NCBI GenBank assembly: GCA_030432035.1
Contig: JAUIHO010000017.1
Coordinates: 1 to 39,584 of the forward strand
Direction of reading: 5' to 3'
Source: Phycisphaerae bacterium
GTDB lineage: Bacteria; Planctomycetota; Phycisphaerae; UBA1845; UTPLA1
Length of the DNA stretch: 39,584 bases
A program made the position numbers and the translations under genes. Positions within the stretch are counted from its first letter, which is position 1. Each line of letters opens with the position of its first letter. This document shows positions 1-8,813 of the stretch, piece by piece. The notes below the pieces were generated by a model that made no database searches, was not told where the DNA came from, and saw only the letters and a program-made list of their open reading frames with translations.

Positions 1-212
1 ACGTCGATCACTTGTCCGAATACAAACGTAAACACCAACATCATCGAGGCGGGGGGGATAATCGCCCACGCCGCGCCGAGGATGGAGTGTTTGTATCGCA
101 CGCGGATGTCACGCCACGCCAGCATCCACATCAACTCGCGATAGCGCGCCAATTCGCTGATGCGCCGAAGCGGCGGTGCCGAAAGAGCGGCGGTATTGGG
201 TATCGCCGTCAT
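1..212 (-). CDS. Polysaccharide ABC-2 permease (Wzm/TagG-like), N-terminal fragment
   Basis: This is the first 70 codons of an open frame that runs off the left edge. The translation starts MTAIPNTAALS and contains RELMWMLAWRDIRVRYKHS followed by LGAAWAIIPPASMMLVFTFV. That pattern (amphipathic LxWRDxxVRYK-S-LG-AW stretch, then the first membrane helix) is typical of the permease of O-antigen or teichoic-acid ABC exporters, which move lipid-linked glycans across the inner membrane. The ATG at 210-212 overlaps the TGA of the upstream glycosyltransferase (209-211) as ATGA, so the two genes are probably translationally coupled. A matching Wzt-like ATPase would be expected just beyond the edge, which I cannot see. 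Confidence 0.8.
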   Translation of the reverse strand, partial: MTAIPNTAALSAPPLRRISELARYRELMWMLAWRDIRVRYKHSILGAAWAIIPPASMMLVFTFVFGQVID

Positions 213-1456
213 GCGTTGGCAAGCTCCCGCTGGGTTGGTGTCGGTCGGACGGTTTCGGCCTGGTGCGTGTCTAACATGACATTGCGGTAACCGGCTAGGT
301 AACGATCTAACATGGTCGCGTGACCGAAGCGAGCAAGGGCTGCCTCGCGCGCCGATGTTGATAGTGCTTCGCGCGTTGATTCGTTCTGCATGAGCGACGA
401 CATGGCGGTTGCGAGTTCGGCAACATTGCCCGGCGCGACTAAGAGGCCGGTGCAACCGGTTTCAATGGTGTCGATGTTGCCGCCGGTGCGCGTCGCGATA
501 GCGGGAAGGCTACATGCGAGCGCTTCGAGCAGGGCATTGCAATGACCCTCCGCGAGCGACGGCAATACAAACGCATCGGCCGCGTGATACCAGGGCCGAA
601 CGTCGTCAACGCGACCTACGAATCGCACGCAGTCGGCGATGTTTAGCTTTGTGGCTAGTTGTTGTAACTCACCATCGAGGTGATCTTCGCCAACCAAGAT
701 TAACTCGGCTCGTTGATCGGAGGTCGATTCGACAAGTTGCGCAAACGCGCGAATCAAATAGTCGTGCCCTTTAATCAGCTTAAGATTGCCAACGGATAGG
801 AACACAAACGCATCGGCGTCGATGTCGAGCGATGCTCGCGCGGCGTTTTGATCGTTGACGGGCTGGAAGCGGTCGGTGTCCACGCCGTTCGGCATGACGT
901 CGAAGAAGCCGTTCGGCAGATTCAGTCGTTGGCTTGCTTCGTCAGCGGCGGCACGGCTTACGGCCCAGCGGGCTTGGCAATGTTGCAGCGCTTCGCGAAT
1001 CAGCTTGCGACGCACGCCCGACCAGACGGCGGTGCGATCTTCAAATCCGTGAAAGCTTGCGACGACGGGCACGCTTCGCATTGCGCGCGCGGCGACGACG
1101 GTATCGACGAGCATCGTAAGACCGCGGATATGTACGAGGTCGATGGCTTCGCGATCGATGATTTGCACCAACTCGCGGCTGAAATGCCCGCCGTCACCCG
1201 TCACATTCACGATGGTTACATGCTCAGGAATTTCAACGCTCGCGGCGGTCAATTCCCTGACAGCGATCACATGGCGACAGTGCGACGGCGACAGGCCTGC
1301 GACGACGGCAGCCAGTTGTCGTTCGAGGCCGCCGACAGCAAGGCTGTGCACCGGATGGAGGATCGTGATCGGCTTTTGGTTTATTGGTGATTTCGGTACG
1401 GCCCGAGTCGGCGGTTGCCGGGTGGAGTGCAAACTGGCGTTGGGCAGTGAGGGCAC
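209..1456 (-). CDS. GT4-family glycosyltransferase
   Basis: The 415-residue protein has the two Rossmann-like domains of GT-B enzymes. The acceptor domain opens with ITILHPVHSLAVGGLERQL (about residues 31-49), with the glycine-rich GGLE typical of this family. The donor domain carries FLSVGNLKLIKGHDYLIRAF and the EX7E-type motif at E303 and E311 within LPSLAEGHCNALLEALACS, which binds the sugar nucleotide. It resembles sugar transferases of exopolysaccharide and PEP-CTERM/EpsH loci. The enzyme probably adds one sugar to a lipid-linked glycan at the cytoplasmic face of the membrane, feeding the exporter whose gene overlaps its stop codon. The start is GTG; the first ~25 residues look non-conserved, so the real start could be further in. 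Donor and acceptor cannot be told from sequence. Confidence 0.88.
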   Translation of the reverse strand: MPSLPNASLHSTRQPPTRAVPKSPINQKPITILHPVHSLAVGGLERQLAAVVAGLSPSHCRHVIAVRELTAASVEIPEHVTIVNVTGDGGHFSRELVQIIDREAIDLVHIRGLTMLVDTVVAARAMRSVPVVASFHGFEDRTAVWSGVRRKLIREALQHCQARWAVSRAAADEASQRLNLPNGFFDVMPNGVDTDRFQPVNDQNAARASLDIDADAFVFLSVGNLKLIKGHDYLIRAFAQLVESTSDQRAELILVGEDHLDGELQQLATKLNIADCVRFVGRVDDVRPWYHAADAFVLPSLAEGHCNALLEALACSLPAIATRTGGNIDTIETGCTGLLVAPGNVAELATAMSSLMQNESTREALSTSAREAALARFGHATMLDRYLAGYRNVMLDTHQAETVRPTPTQRELANA

Positions 1457-1614
1457 GTACCGATCTTTCTGTTCGTCAAACAGTTGGCGTCATAGCGCAC
1501 CTTCCGCGCGCATCTACATGTACTGTTATCGGCGTGTGACGAGGCGAACTGATATAGACAAATTGAGGTGGCGCAAGAACTGCGGGCGAGGTGGCAAGTT
1601 ATGCCGAATTTTCG

Positions 1615-3060
1615 CTAGCGAAAGACGGGCGTGAACTCATCACCATCGGATACGAGGTGGATAAACAGGGCGTTGGTCGCCCCTTGATGTTCGAGGCGCG
1701 TTCCGGCCACCACCACGATCAGATCATTGGGCTTCACGAGATTGCGTTGCAGCAGGGCGTCATCCACTTCGCGCAACATTTGCAGGACGTCGCGATGGCG
1801 CTCCATACAAATGGGCGTCACACCGAAATACATCGCCATGCGGCGGCAGACGTGGGCATCTTTCGAGAGGCCAATGACAGGCACGCCGAGGCGCGTTTTG
1901 GAAAGCAGCCGCGCCGTGTTGCCGGTGCCGGTCCAAACGGCGACAAGCTTGGCGTCGAGTTCGCGCGCGAGCAGGCTGGCACCGTGGGCGACAGCGGTTG
2001 TAACACGCCGCATCGTTAGGTTGGCATCGATGCGCGACGCGCGATTCCGCAGGCGCAAATCTTCTTCGGTGTATTGGGCGGTCTTCGTCAGCGTTTCAAC
2101 GCTTTCGAGCGGATAGGTGCCGACCGAGGTTTCGGCGCTCAGCATTACACAGTCGGTCTTATCGAGAATGGCGTTGGCGACGTCGCTGACTTCGGCGCGT
2201 GTGGCCACGGGCGATTCGACCATCGATTGCAGCATTTGCGTCGCCACGATGCAGGGCTTGGCCGCATTCTGACAGGCGCGGACGATTTTCTTTTGCAAGA
2301 TCGGCACGCGAGCCAGATCCATCTCCACGCCCAAGTCCCCGCGTGCGACGAGGATGACGTCCGACGCTTCGATGATGTCGTTGAGATAACGGATCGCGTG
2401 CACGGTTTCGATTTTGGCGACGACGCGCATTTCGTCGTCGAGCGGCAGGCGCTCGCGCAACTCGTGTAGGTCTTTCGCGCTGCGCACGAACGACAAAGCG
2501 ATGTAATCGAGCCGCGCTTCGACGGCCCATTCCAAATCTTCGATGTCTTTATCCGTCAGGGCTGACATCTCGAGATCGCTATCGGGGCAGTTGATTCCCT
2601 TGCGCGTGCGGATTTCGCCGCCGACTTCGCAGGTGCAGATAAGGTGATCGTCGTGCGATTCTTTCACGCGCAGGCGTACGGCGCCGTCGTCGATGAGCAG
2701 GCGATGCCCCGCTTTTACTTCGCGCACCAGTTCGGGGCGATTGGTCGACACGCCGTCGGCGCTGCCGACGCGATGTTCGGCGAAGATTTCGAGCGTTTCG
2801 CCGCGGCTGATTTCGAAGACGTCGTCTTCGATCGGGTCGACGCGAATCTTGGGACCGCACAGATCACCCATCACGGCGACGAGGGCGTCCATCTGTTCGC
2901 GCACCTTGCAGATACGGCGATAGGTGGCGGCGTGCTGTTCGAGCGTGCCGTGGGAGAAGTTGAGTCGGAAAATGTCGACACCACCATCGATGAGTTGGCG
3001 GATCATCTCTTCCGAATCTGTCGCGGGGCCGAGGGTGGCAACGATTTTGGTATGAATCAC
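1615..3060 (-). CDS. pyk: Pyruvate kinase
   Basis: The enzyme converts phosphoenolpyruvate and ADP to pyruvate and ATP, the last step of glycolysis, in the cytoplasm. Family hallmarks are all present: HTKIVATLGPAT at the N-terminus, RLNFSHG, GDLCGPKIRV, the catalytic lysine in RVVAKIET, the metal-binding ARGDLGVE, then ATQMLQSMVESPVATRAEV and DCVMLSAETSVG, followed by the C-terminal alpha/beta domain with WTGTGNTARLLSKTR. The frame is open up to a TTG at 3135, but the family normally starts within a few residues of TKIVATLGP. The GTG at 3058-3060, preceded by a purine-rich GGGCAGG, gives 481 residues, which matches the usual length. The gene appears to be monocistronic, with 158 bases before the glycosyltransferase on the same strand. 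Confidence 0.95.
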   Translation of the reverse strand: MIHTKIVATLGPATDSEEMIRQLIDGGVDIFRLNFSHGTLEQHAATYRRICKVREQMDALVAVMGDLCGPKIRVDPIEDDVFEISRGETLEIFAEHRVGSADGVSTNRPELVREVKAGHRLLIDDGAVRLRVKESHDDHLICTCEVGGEIRTRKGINCPDSDLEMSALTDKDIEDLEWAVEARLDYIALSFVRSAKDLHELRERLPLDDEMRVVAKIETVHAIRYLNDIIEASDVILVARGDLGVEMDLARVPILQKKIVRACQNAAKPCIVATQMLQSMVESPVATRAEVSDVANAILDKTDCVMLSAETSVGTYPLESVETLTKTAQYTEEDLRLRNRASRIDANLTMRRVTTAVAHGASLLARELDAKLVAVWTGTGNTARLLSKTRLGVPVIGLSKDAHVCRRMAMYFGVTPICMERHRDVLQMLREVDDALLQRNLVKPNDLIVVVAGTRLEHQGATNALFIHLVSDGDEFTPVFR

Positions 3061-3429
3061 GGGCCTGCCCTGATCGTAGGTCGGGTAATTGCGGTTACAG
3101 ATGCGATTTGTAATGGATGAAGGGGGCAGGGGCAAATTGGGGGAGAAAATGCAAAGTGGACGAGGGGGAGTTCACAGTGGGAACTACAAAGTCGGGAATG
3201 GAAGTTGGTATCGCTGCGGGAAGACGGTCACGTAGTCGAATGATGCTTGTGGATAGGTGAGTCCACCGCGGTGTGGATTGGATGGTGAATCGCGAAATGC
3301 GGTTGTGGTGAGCGAATAGCGTTTATGCATTAATAGAGATATCAGGTTGAATGCTATCAGTGAAGAATATTGGGGCCTCGATACTTACCACAGGGAATTT
3401 TGGAGGCGCCAACTGTTCTTGCGATAATC
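3061..3429. other. Intergenic region upstream of pyk
   Basis: About 370 bases lie between the chosen pyk start and the next gene on the same strand. It should hold the pyk promoter, but I see no convincing -35/-10 pair. The plus strand has a G-rich stretch at about 3122-3172 with four or more runs of four to five G. From about 3290 onward the base composition becomes AT-rich, marking the edge of the following segment. No RNA gene was recognised. Confidence 0.5.
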
Positions 3430-4935
3430 CTAACGGCAATCAAGACGAGAGATAATCGGCCCAAAAAACCTTGCACTACCGATTCCCCAGAACCTCAATT
3501 TGAATCCGATTGGATTAGCGCTGAAGCGTGATTTCGGTATTTTAAGCGTAGTGCTCTCAGAGTAGCTAAAAAGATCCTCACGACGAATAAATGTCTTGCA
3601 TAAGACTTCAGAATCGAGCTCGATTAGGTCTATTCTAACAAAGACCACCCTGGTGCCATCACAGGGGATTTGAAAGTTGAGTTTTTCTCGCTTTGTTTCG
3701 CTTTCACCGGAATCTAAGCCCGCAACGATTCCTACACCCTGAAAAGCGAATCCGTCGGGAATATTGATGGATAACTGTTCGGGAAGTAGTCCGTCTTTCT
3801 CTTGAATTGGAATGTCTCGCCGTGATGAAATGAACTCATCGCAAACACTAATACCAATACTCGGAGGTGTGGGGTTACCCTCGCCCAACTTCTCGCCCTC
3901 AGTCAAATAGAAGGCATAATCGATTCGAATTGACGACAGTTTTTTAATGTAAAAAGGAAAGATCGCGGTAACAAAGCCGCGTTTCATTGAGTCTTGAACA
4001 ATGTCAACCGATCCCTCGGCTATATTCATTGTAAAGCAGTGGTTGTCAACTGGAAGGACGGGCATGTCGATTGTTGCGTCATATACGAGAGAGTAGCAGA
4101 AGTTCGCCGACTTCATCTGCCACATTTCCCCGTCGTGCAAATAATTATTTATAACATAATTACCCAGATCTGATGAAACGTCATCGGAGTTACCAAGCCT
4201 CTTGATTGCGGCGGCTACATTCAATGAGACATAGTGGACATCGTCGTCGAAGAGGTTAGTTACGTCATACCAATCAAACGGAATGAACGTCTCATGATTA
4301 GAACCTGGAGACTGAACGCTTATCGCAAAGTTTGACTCGTCGATGCTCTCAACACCATGCACTGATGTTATTATCCTGGTGTTAGCTGTAGCACCGAAAA
4401 GGTTTTGCGAGACAGGATCACTCAGGACTTCTATTCTGAGAATTTCAGGCGCGGTATTTGGTGATTTAATAGACTCTTTTTGGTCTGGGAGGTCGCCCTC
4501 CGTTTGGTTATTGGGATCACGCTCGACCGCGATGACTTCTTTCGCTGTACGCGATGTAAAAAGTTTTAGTGCTTCGCTGCCCATTGTGCCGGCCATGACG
4601 CCTGCGGCACCAATAAGCGCCAGAATTAGCGACATGAATATCTTTAATGGAATGGGCAAATCATCCTGATTGATATTTACTACAACCGGTTCTTGGGTTT
4701 GGTGGCGCTCGACTGCCATTAATTCAACCGGTTTCTTTGGTCCATCATCATTACTTGGTGTTGACCCGATCGCCTCAACGGAATTTTCTGGGCCACTCCT
4801 GAATGTGAGAAAGTCGCGCCGACTCGGCGCACCAGATTGCGGTAGCCGATTAATCGATGGAATGTTAGTGCTGGGTTGTTTTCGTGCCGCATTCCCCACT
4901 TGAACCACCGGACTACTTGGGAATTTAAGACGCAA
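3430..4935 (-). CDS. Unrecognised membrane-anchored protein
   Basis: I do not recognise this protein. The frame allows 501 residues from a TTG at 4935; an in-frame ATG at 4719 would give 429 residues (starting MAVERHQTQEP). The N-terminal part is Ser/Pro/Asn-rich and probably disordered. One hydrophobic segment, LKIFMSLILALIGAAGVMAG, about residues 97-116 of the long form, is a likely membrane anchor. The following ~380 residues are predicted by eye to be beta-rich, with few cysteines and no catalytic motif I can name. Base composition is clearly more AT-rich than both neighbours, as are the flanks, which suggests recent acquisition or weak constraint. It sits alone between pyk and a terminator-bounded secreted-protein gene. 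A large soluble domain held at the membrane is all that can be inferred. Confidence 0.7.
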   Translation of the reverse strand: MRLKFPSSPVVQVGNAARKQPSTNIPSINRLPQSGAPSRRDFLTFRSGPENSVEAIGSTPSNDDGPKKPVELMAVERHQTQEPVVVNINQDDLPIPLKIFMSLILALIGAAGVMAGTMGSEALKLFTSRTAKEVIAVERDPNNQTEGDLPDQKESIKSPNTAPEILRIEVLSDPVSQNLFGATANTRIITSVHGVESIDESNFAISVQSPGSNHETFIPFDWYDVTNLFDDDVHYVSLNVAAAIKRLGNSDDVSSDLGNYVINNYLHDGEMWQMKSANFCYSLVYDATIDMPVLPVDNHCFTMNIAEGSVDIVQDSMKRGFVTAIFPFYIKKLSSIRIDYAFYLTEGEKLGEGNPTPPSIGISVCDEFISSRRDIPIQEKDGLLPEQLSINIPDGFAFQGVGIVAGLDSGESETKREKLNFQIPCDGTRVVFVRIDLIELDSEVLCKTFIRREDLFSYSESTTLKIPKSRFSANPIGFKLRFWGIGSARFFGPIISRLDCR

Positions 4936-5409
4936 AGTTACATATAATTCTTATCGAGATTCCGTAAACCGATACTTAAGGCATCTACTCTTGCCGCTTG
5001 TTTTCTTAAACGAGTCAAGGAGCCTAACTGCTTGTGAATAGGGTGGCTGGGGTTGATCAGGGGTTCTGTAAGGTTATTGCGAGCAAGGGTTTGCGGGCTT
5101 TTTTGATGAAGGGTTGTATGTGGCTGCGGTAGAGTAATTTACGATTTGAATCCTAAATAAATAGAGTACTCTAAATGAAAGTGACATCTTTAGGCTTTAT
5201 TATTAAGCCCTGCGATCCCGGCGGCGGCGGCGATTTGTGCTTGTCTCACGCAACGCGACTCGCACGGGCGGCCCAGTCCTAGACATTTTCAACTAACAAA
5301 CCAAAAGAAAAAGCCTCTTGCGGTACGCGACCGCAAGAGGCTTTGTTGTTTGATGCATAATCGCGAGCGGCGAATTTCCGCGCGTTATATTCGTGCGATT
5401 CGTGCTGGG
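4936..5409. other. AT-rich intergenic region
   Basis: This 474-base gap holds no open frame that looks like a gene. It contains a 12-base perfect palindrome at 5162-5173 (tagagt/actcta), a weak hairpin at 5193-5209 (GGCTT/AAGCC), a short GC-rich block with a GGC run at about 5219-5232, and the strong terminator listed separately. A promoter for the unrecognised gene on the minus strand would be expected just above 4935 but none is convincing. Confidence 0.5.
5311..5343 (-). terminator. Intrinsic terminator of the 5410-7359 gene
   Basis: AAGCCTCTTGCGGT at 5311-5324 pairs perfectly with 5330-5343 (14 bp) around a 5-base loop. Read on the minus strand the stem is followed by a T-rich tract (TTTCTTTTGG). 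It lies 66 bases past the stop codon of the secreted-protein gene. Confidence 0.88.
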
Positions 5410-7359
5410 TTAATTCCCTGCCGCTGCGGCTGGCTTGTTCTCATCGACCAACACTTCCGACGGCTTCTTGTAGTTTTGCACGGCGTAGTTGTGCCATGAC
5501 TTGCCGTCCCAAGTGGTGTAGCCGGCCTTGGACTGATGGAAGTTCATTTTGTCCGCCACGGGGATCAGCTTCATGGCGATGCCGCTGAGCGAGCCCATCA
5601 TCTGAGCGACTTCGGGCGGCATCTGGCCGCCGGCGAACATCGGTGCCATGCCGAGGCCGGTGCCGATTCCGCCAATGGCTTGCTTGAGTTCGTTGGCCAT
5701 GTTGGCTTGGTCGGTAAACGTAACGGCGACGACATCTCCCTTCGGATCCAATCCTTCTTTGCGCCAACGCGGATTCTCCGAGATGTTACTGTGTTCGCCC
5801 TTGCCGGTGAGCAAGCACTTGCGCACGGCGGCGGCCGACGAGCTAAAGATCAGGTAGCCGTCGGCACAACCGATGACGGGCGGCGACGTGATGCCGGCCA
5901 TCATCATCATTCCATGGGAAATCTGCGTGAGTTCCTGCTCGGGGCCAACCTTCACCTTGGCGAAGATCAGGCCGTTCTTTTCGCCCGACTTTTGTTTGAT
6001 CACATCGTTGATCGTGTTGAGCAGGCGCTCGACTTGGGCGTCGGCCTTCTTCGAGTCGGTCACTTTGGTGAGCGAGACCCAATCCTGCCCAACGCTGTAG
6101 CTGACCGATTCGGTGCCGAACAGATCGAGTACGTCCTTCTTAATGTTCATCTGCAACATCTGCTGCTGCATGCCATCCCATTGTTGCAACATTTGTTCGC
6201 CTTCGGGCACGTGCTCTTTGATGAAGTCGGTGATGTAGTTGTACGCCTTGGGCAGGCTGACACCGGACGTCACCGAGAACGACGACGCTTCTGCGGGGAT
6301 GTACTTGCCGTAGGCTTCGAGTGTGCCGCCACCTGCAACGACATCGAGCAGTTGCGAATCTTTAGCACCATCCTTGGTGACGACGACGGTTTCAGCCAAC
6401 GTGCGCGTGCCGTCGGTCCATGAGGTCGTCGCCATGTAATCGACGAACGATGCGTCTTCGAGGAAGGCCGTCAGCAAGCTGGCCTGATTGAACGGCTTGG
6501 GTTGGCCTTCTGCGGGCTGGGGCAAGCCGTTACCGACTTCGCGTTCGATCATGACGGCGATCTTGCGCATAAACAACATCATGCGTTCGATATCGAAGAA
6601 GACGAGTTCGTCTTCGGCAGCGGGAAGTGCTTTAAACGCGCTCTTAAAACGCGGCGTATCGACGAGGCGCTTCGCGTCGTCGCTATCGCCGAGATTGATC
6701 AGAGCTTCCTGCATGAGGTCCGGCTTACCGAACGTCAGTAGAACCATGTCATTTTTTTGTGCCAACGCGAATTCGATGAACGGTGCTTCGTCGAACGTCA
6801 TCTTGGTGATCGTGACTTTATCCTTGCGTGCTTCGGTCGTGACCTTCAACACGTTCTTGCCCGCTTCGGCTTCGATGAACTTGGCCAACTCGTGGAAGAT
6901 TGCCGTGATGGCTTCGTGATTCTTGGCGGCGGCTTCGTTGCTGTTGAGCCGACCGGCAAACAGGCCTTCGTACGGCATGGGCAGATCGGTGAGCCGGGCC
7001 GTATAGAGAAACTCACCTTCGGTGAGCGCTTCCCAGTCGACTTTGCGGCAGAGCGTCTCGAAACGCTCGCGCATTTGTTCGAGCTTGGCGATCTCCTTTT
7101 CGGGCGCGCGCTCGGAGATCATGTCCCACAGATCGATATGGATCTCGCTTTCCCAAAATGCATCGATCACGCGTTGCCAATACTTGTCGAGGAATTCGCG
7201 CTCGGGGTTGGTGCGGCTGCACACAGTAATGAACGCATCCGCCGGCGCCGCGCGGCTGAGGGAGAATTTCTTGAGATCGACATCGGCATGCGCCGCGGCC
7301 ATCGGCAGCGCGATGGCGGAGATCAAAAACAAGCGAGTCGTCAGCGAACGAAAAGACAT
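5410..7359 (-). CDS. Large secreted protein, DUF3352-like
   Basis: The 649-residue protein starts with a clear Sec signal peptide (SLTTRLFLISAIALPMAAAHA, cleavage after about residue 25) and has no other strong membrane segment, so it is exported to the periplasm or surface. The body is a mixed alpha/beta chain with a long middle part (LVFFDIERMMLFMRKIAVM, about 265-285) and a C-terminal Met/Gly-rich region (GMMMMAGI; GIGTGLGMAPMFAGGQMPP). The overall look, with repeated phrases on mean-field strands such as DMVLLTFGKPDLMQEAL, recalls the DUF3352 type of planctomycete exported proteins; this is a tentative likeness, not a firm match. The start is supported by an AGGAG upstream of the ATG. It is transcribed alone, ends in a strong terminator, and is divergent from the EF-hand gene. 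No enzymatic motif was found. Confidence 0.8.
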   Translation of the reverse strand: MSFRSLTTRLFLISAIALPMAAAHADVDLKKFSLSRAAPADAFITVCSRTNPEREFLDKYWQRVIDAFWESEIHIDLWDMISERAPEKEIAKLEQMRERFETLCRKVDWEALTEGEFLYTARLTDLPMPYEGLFAGRLNSNEAAAKNHEAITAIFHELAKFIEAEAGKNVLKVTTEARKDKVTITKMTFDEAPFIEFALAQKNDMVLLTFGKPDLMQEALINLGDSDDAKRLVDTPRFKSAFKALPAAEDELVFFDIERMMLFMRKIAVMIEREVGNGLPQPAEGQPKPFNQASLLTAFLEDASFVDYMATTSWTDGTRTLAETVVVTKDGAKDSQLLDVVAGGGTLEAYGKYIPAEASSFSVTSGVSLPKAYNYITDFIKEHVPEGEQMLQQWDGMQQQMLQMNIKKDVLDLFGTESVSYSVGQDWVSLTKVTDSKKADAQVERLLNTINDVIKQKSGEKNGLIFAKVKVGPEQELTQISHGMMMMAGITSPPVIGCADGYLIFSSSAAAVRKCLLTGKGEHSNISENPRWRKEGLDPKGDVVAVTFTDQANMANELKQAIGGIGTGLGMAPMFAGGQMPPEVAQMMGSLSGIAMKLIPVADKMNFHQSKAGYTTWDGKSWHNYAVQNYKKPSEVLVDENKPAAAAGN

Positions 7360-7667
7360 CTACACATACTCCTGTTTGTTCGGCATTGCTTACCGAACGA
7401 TTGGCTTGCGGCAGGCACGGCTTCGCACCCCGTCGCGCAAGCGTCTGTCCTGGGTTGTCCAAGGCGGCACGATACGCCGCGGTAACATAAGCGCAACGAA
7501 AATGCCGCTTGCGCCTCACGAATCGCTGATTTCAGCGCTTGCGTCGAAGTTCCTGCAATATCGCCTCTTGGGCGGCGTTGAACTGTCCGTGAGCCAAGAC
7601 GGCATGTCAACCCGCAAAAAGGCTCACTGGTTCAACCGTTTCGCTTAGGTTTAAAGGAGATGATCCC
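7360..7667. other. Divergent intergenic region
   Basis: This 308-base region separates two exported-protein genes and should hold both promoters. For the minus-strand gene, TGTCAA at 7605-7610 reads as a perfect TTGACA with a 17-base spacer to a poor -10 (GACAGT, 7582-7587); this would leave a leader of about 220 bases and is only a weak call. For the plus-strand gene I see only the strong ribosome site AAAGGAG just before the ATG. Confidence 0.3.
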
Positions 7668-8636
7668 ATGATTCGAGCCGCTTTCGCCCTTGCGGGCGCC
7701 ATCGTTATCGCCACCTGCACGTCGCAGGCTTCGGCAGTCGCACTCAACGCCAATCAATTCAACCTCGTTGGCCAAAAGCCCGGCGGCAAGCAAAAAGGGG
7801 CCGACCGATTCGACCGTCTGGATCGCAATGACGACGGCGTGATCGACCGACAGGAATTCGACCAAGGCGGCAAGGGCCGTCGCGGGAAGCGTGGCCCGGA
7901 AGCGCGCGGCAAGCGGGGCGGCCCAGATGGTCCGCGTGCCGATCGCGGTCGAGGCGGACCGGAAGGCCGTCGCGGCCCGGCTGCTCGGGGCGGTCGCGGC
8001 TTCGGTCGGCATATGCGCGGCATGATGGGGCAGCGCCATCAACTACGCCGAATGATTCGACAGGAAATCCGCCGAAGCATGATGCGCATGCATCATCGAG
8101 GCATGGGGCGCGGCCACGGTGGGCCGGGTATGCAGCGCGGCGGACGCTTCGGTGGTTTTGGTGGTCCCGATGGGCCGGGCATGGCTGGTAAGTTTGAACG
8201 ACGTCGCGGCGGCCCTGGACCGCGCGGCATGTGCCCGAACTGCAAGGGTGGCATGAACGAAGGTGGTCGTCCGCCGATGGCTGGTCCACGTGGTGACGGA
8301 CCGCGCGGCGAGGGTTTTCGCGGTGGGCCCAATGGTCCCGATCGCCCCGGCATCCAGCGCGGTGAGGGTCCGCGCCGCGGTCGCGGGTTTGGTGAAGGTG
8401 GCCCCGGTCGGCGCGGCAAGGGTGGTCGCCAACGCGGCGGCCCGCAACAGCGCTTCGAAAAACTCGATAAGAATGACGACGGCGTGGTCGATCGCGAAGA
8501 GTTCAAGGGGCCGGACGAACGCTTCGAGCGACTCGATAAAAATGACGACGGCAAGATCGAAAAGGGCGAACTTCGCCGCGGCGGCAGCAAAGGCAGTAAG
8601 CGCGGCAAGGCCGGCCAGCAGCAAGCACAGGTGTAG
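7668..8636 (+). CDS. Exported Gly/Arg-rich EF-hand protein
   Basis: The 322-residue protein has an N-terminal signal peptide (AAFALAGAIVIATCTSQASA) and then three canonical 12-residue EF-hand calcium loops: DRNDDGVIDRQE (52-63), DKNDDGVVDREE (267-278) and DKNDDGKIEKGE (290-301). Each has D at 1, N at 3, D at 5, G at 6, a hydrophobic residue at 8 and E at 12. Between the first and the last two lies a ~195-residue low-complexity stretch rich in Gly, Arg, Pro and Met (RGGP, GPRG, RGxGFRGGP), very basic and probably disordered. The likely role is calcium binding in the periplasm or cell surface, with the basic linker possibly binding nucleic acid or acidic glycans; the latter is speculation. A strong AAAGGAG precedes the ATG, and a strong hairpin follows the gene. 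Long frames on the opposite strand come from the repetitive GC-rich code. Confidence 0.88.
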   Translation: MIRAAFALAGAIVIATCTSQASAVALNANQFNLVGQKPGGKQKGADRFDRLDRNDDGVIDRQEFDQGGKGRRGKRGPEARGKRGGPDGPRADRGRGGPEGRRGPAARGGRGFGRHMRGMMGQRHQLRRMIRQEIRRSMMRMHHRGMGRGHGGPGMQRGGRFGGFGGPDGPGMAGKFERRRGGPGPRGMCPNCKGGMNEGGRPPMAGPRGDGPRGEGFRGGPNGPDRPGIQRGEGPRRGRGFGEGGPGRRGKGGRQRGGPQQRFEKLDKNDDGVVDREEFKGPDERFERLDKNDDGKIEKGELRRGGSKGSKRGKAGQQQAQV

Positions 8637-8730
8637 CGTTAAATCGCTTGGCAAAATGCTTGGAGCGATTGAATAATCGCTGCTTCTTGCAAGCTGCTTT
8701 AGGCGCTTATCAAAACGCAAGCATTCAAGA

Positions 8731-8764
8731 ACAAAGCCCACGCTTGGCAAAGCGTGGGCTTTGT
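8731..8764. terminator. Bidirectional terminator between convergent genes
   Basis: ACAAAGCCCACGCT at 8731-8744 pairs perfectly with 8751-8764 (14 bp) around a 6-base loop. It lies between the EF-hand gene and the convergent CBS gene. Because the stem itself ends in A/T pairs (TTTGT in both senses), it can serve either strand. Confidence 0.85.
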
Positions 8765-8813
8765 TCAATTATTTAAACAGCGTTTTTCGATCTCTGGCAG
8801 CCGAGGGCACGCG

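Noticed and set aside
1610..1623. Palindrome TTTCGCTAGCGAAA at the end of pyk as a terminator
   Set aside because: It overlaps the stop codon, has almost no loop and lacks a T-tract on the minus strand.
3122..3172. Possible G-quadruplex in a G-rich stretch upstream of pyk
   Set aside because: The fourth G-run is about 25 bases from the third, beyond usual loop lengths, and the tract lies on one strand only; no stronger evidence was seen.
5536..7485. Long plus-strand frames opposite the 649-residue secreted-protein gene
   Set aside because: The minus-strand frame has a signal peptide, a ribosome site and a terminator; the plus-strand frames have none and break up the region.
7754..8608. Long open frames opposite and across the EF-hand gene (Pro/Arg-rich)
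   Set aside because: They arise from the repetitive GC-rich Gly/Arg code on the true strand. They lack ribosome sites and any family pattern.
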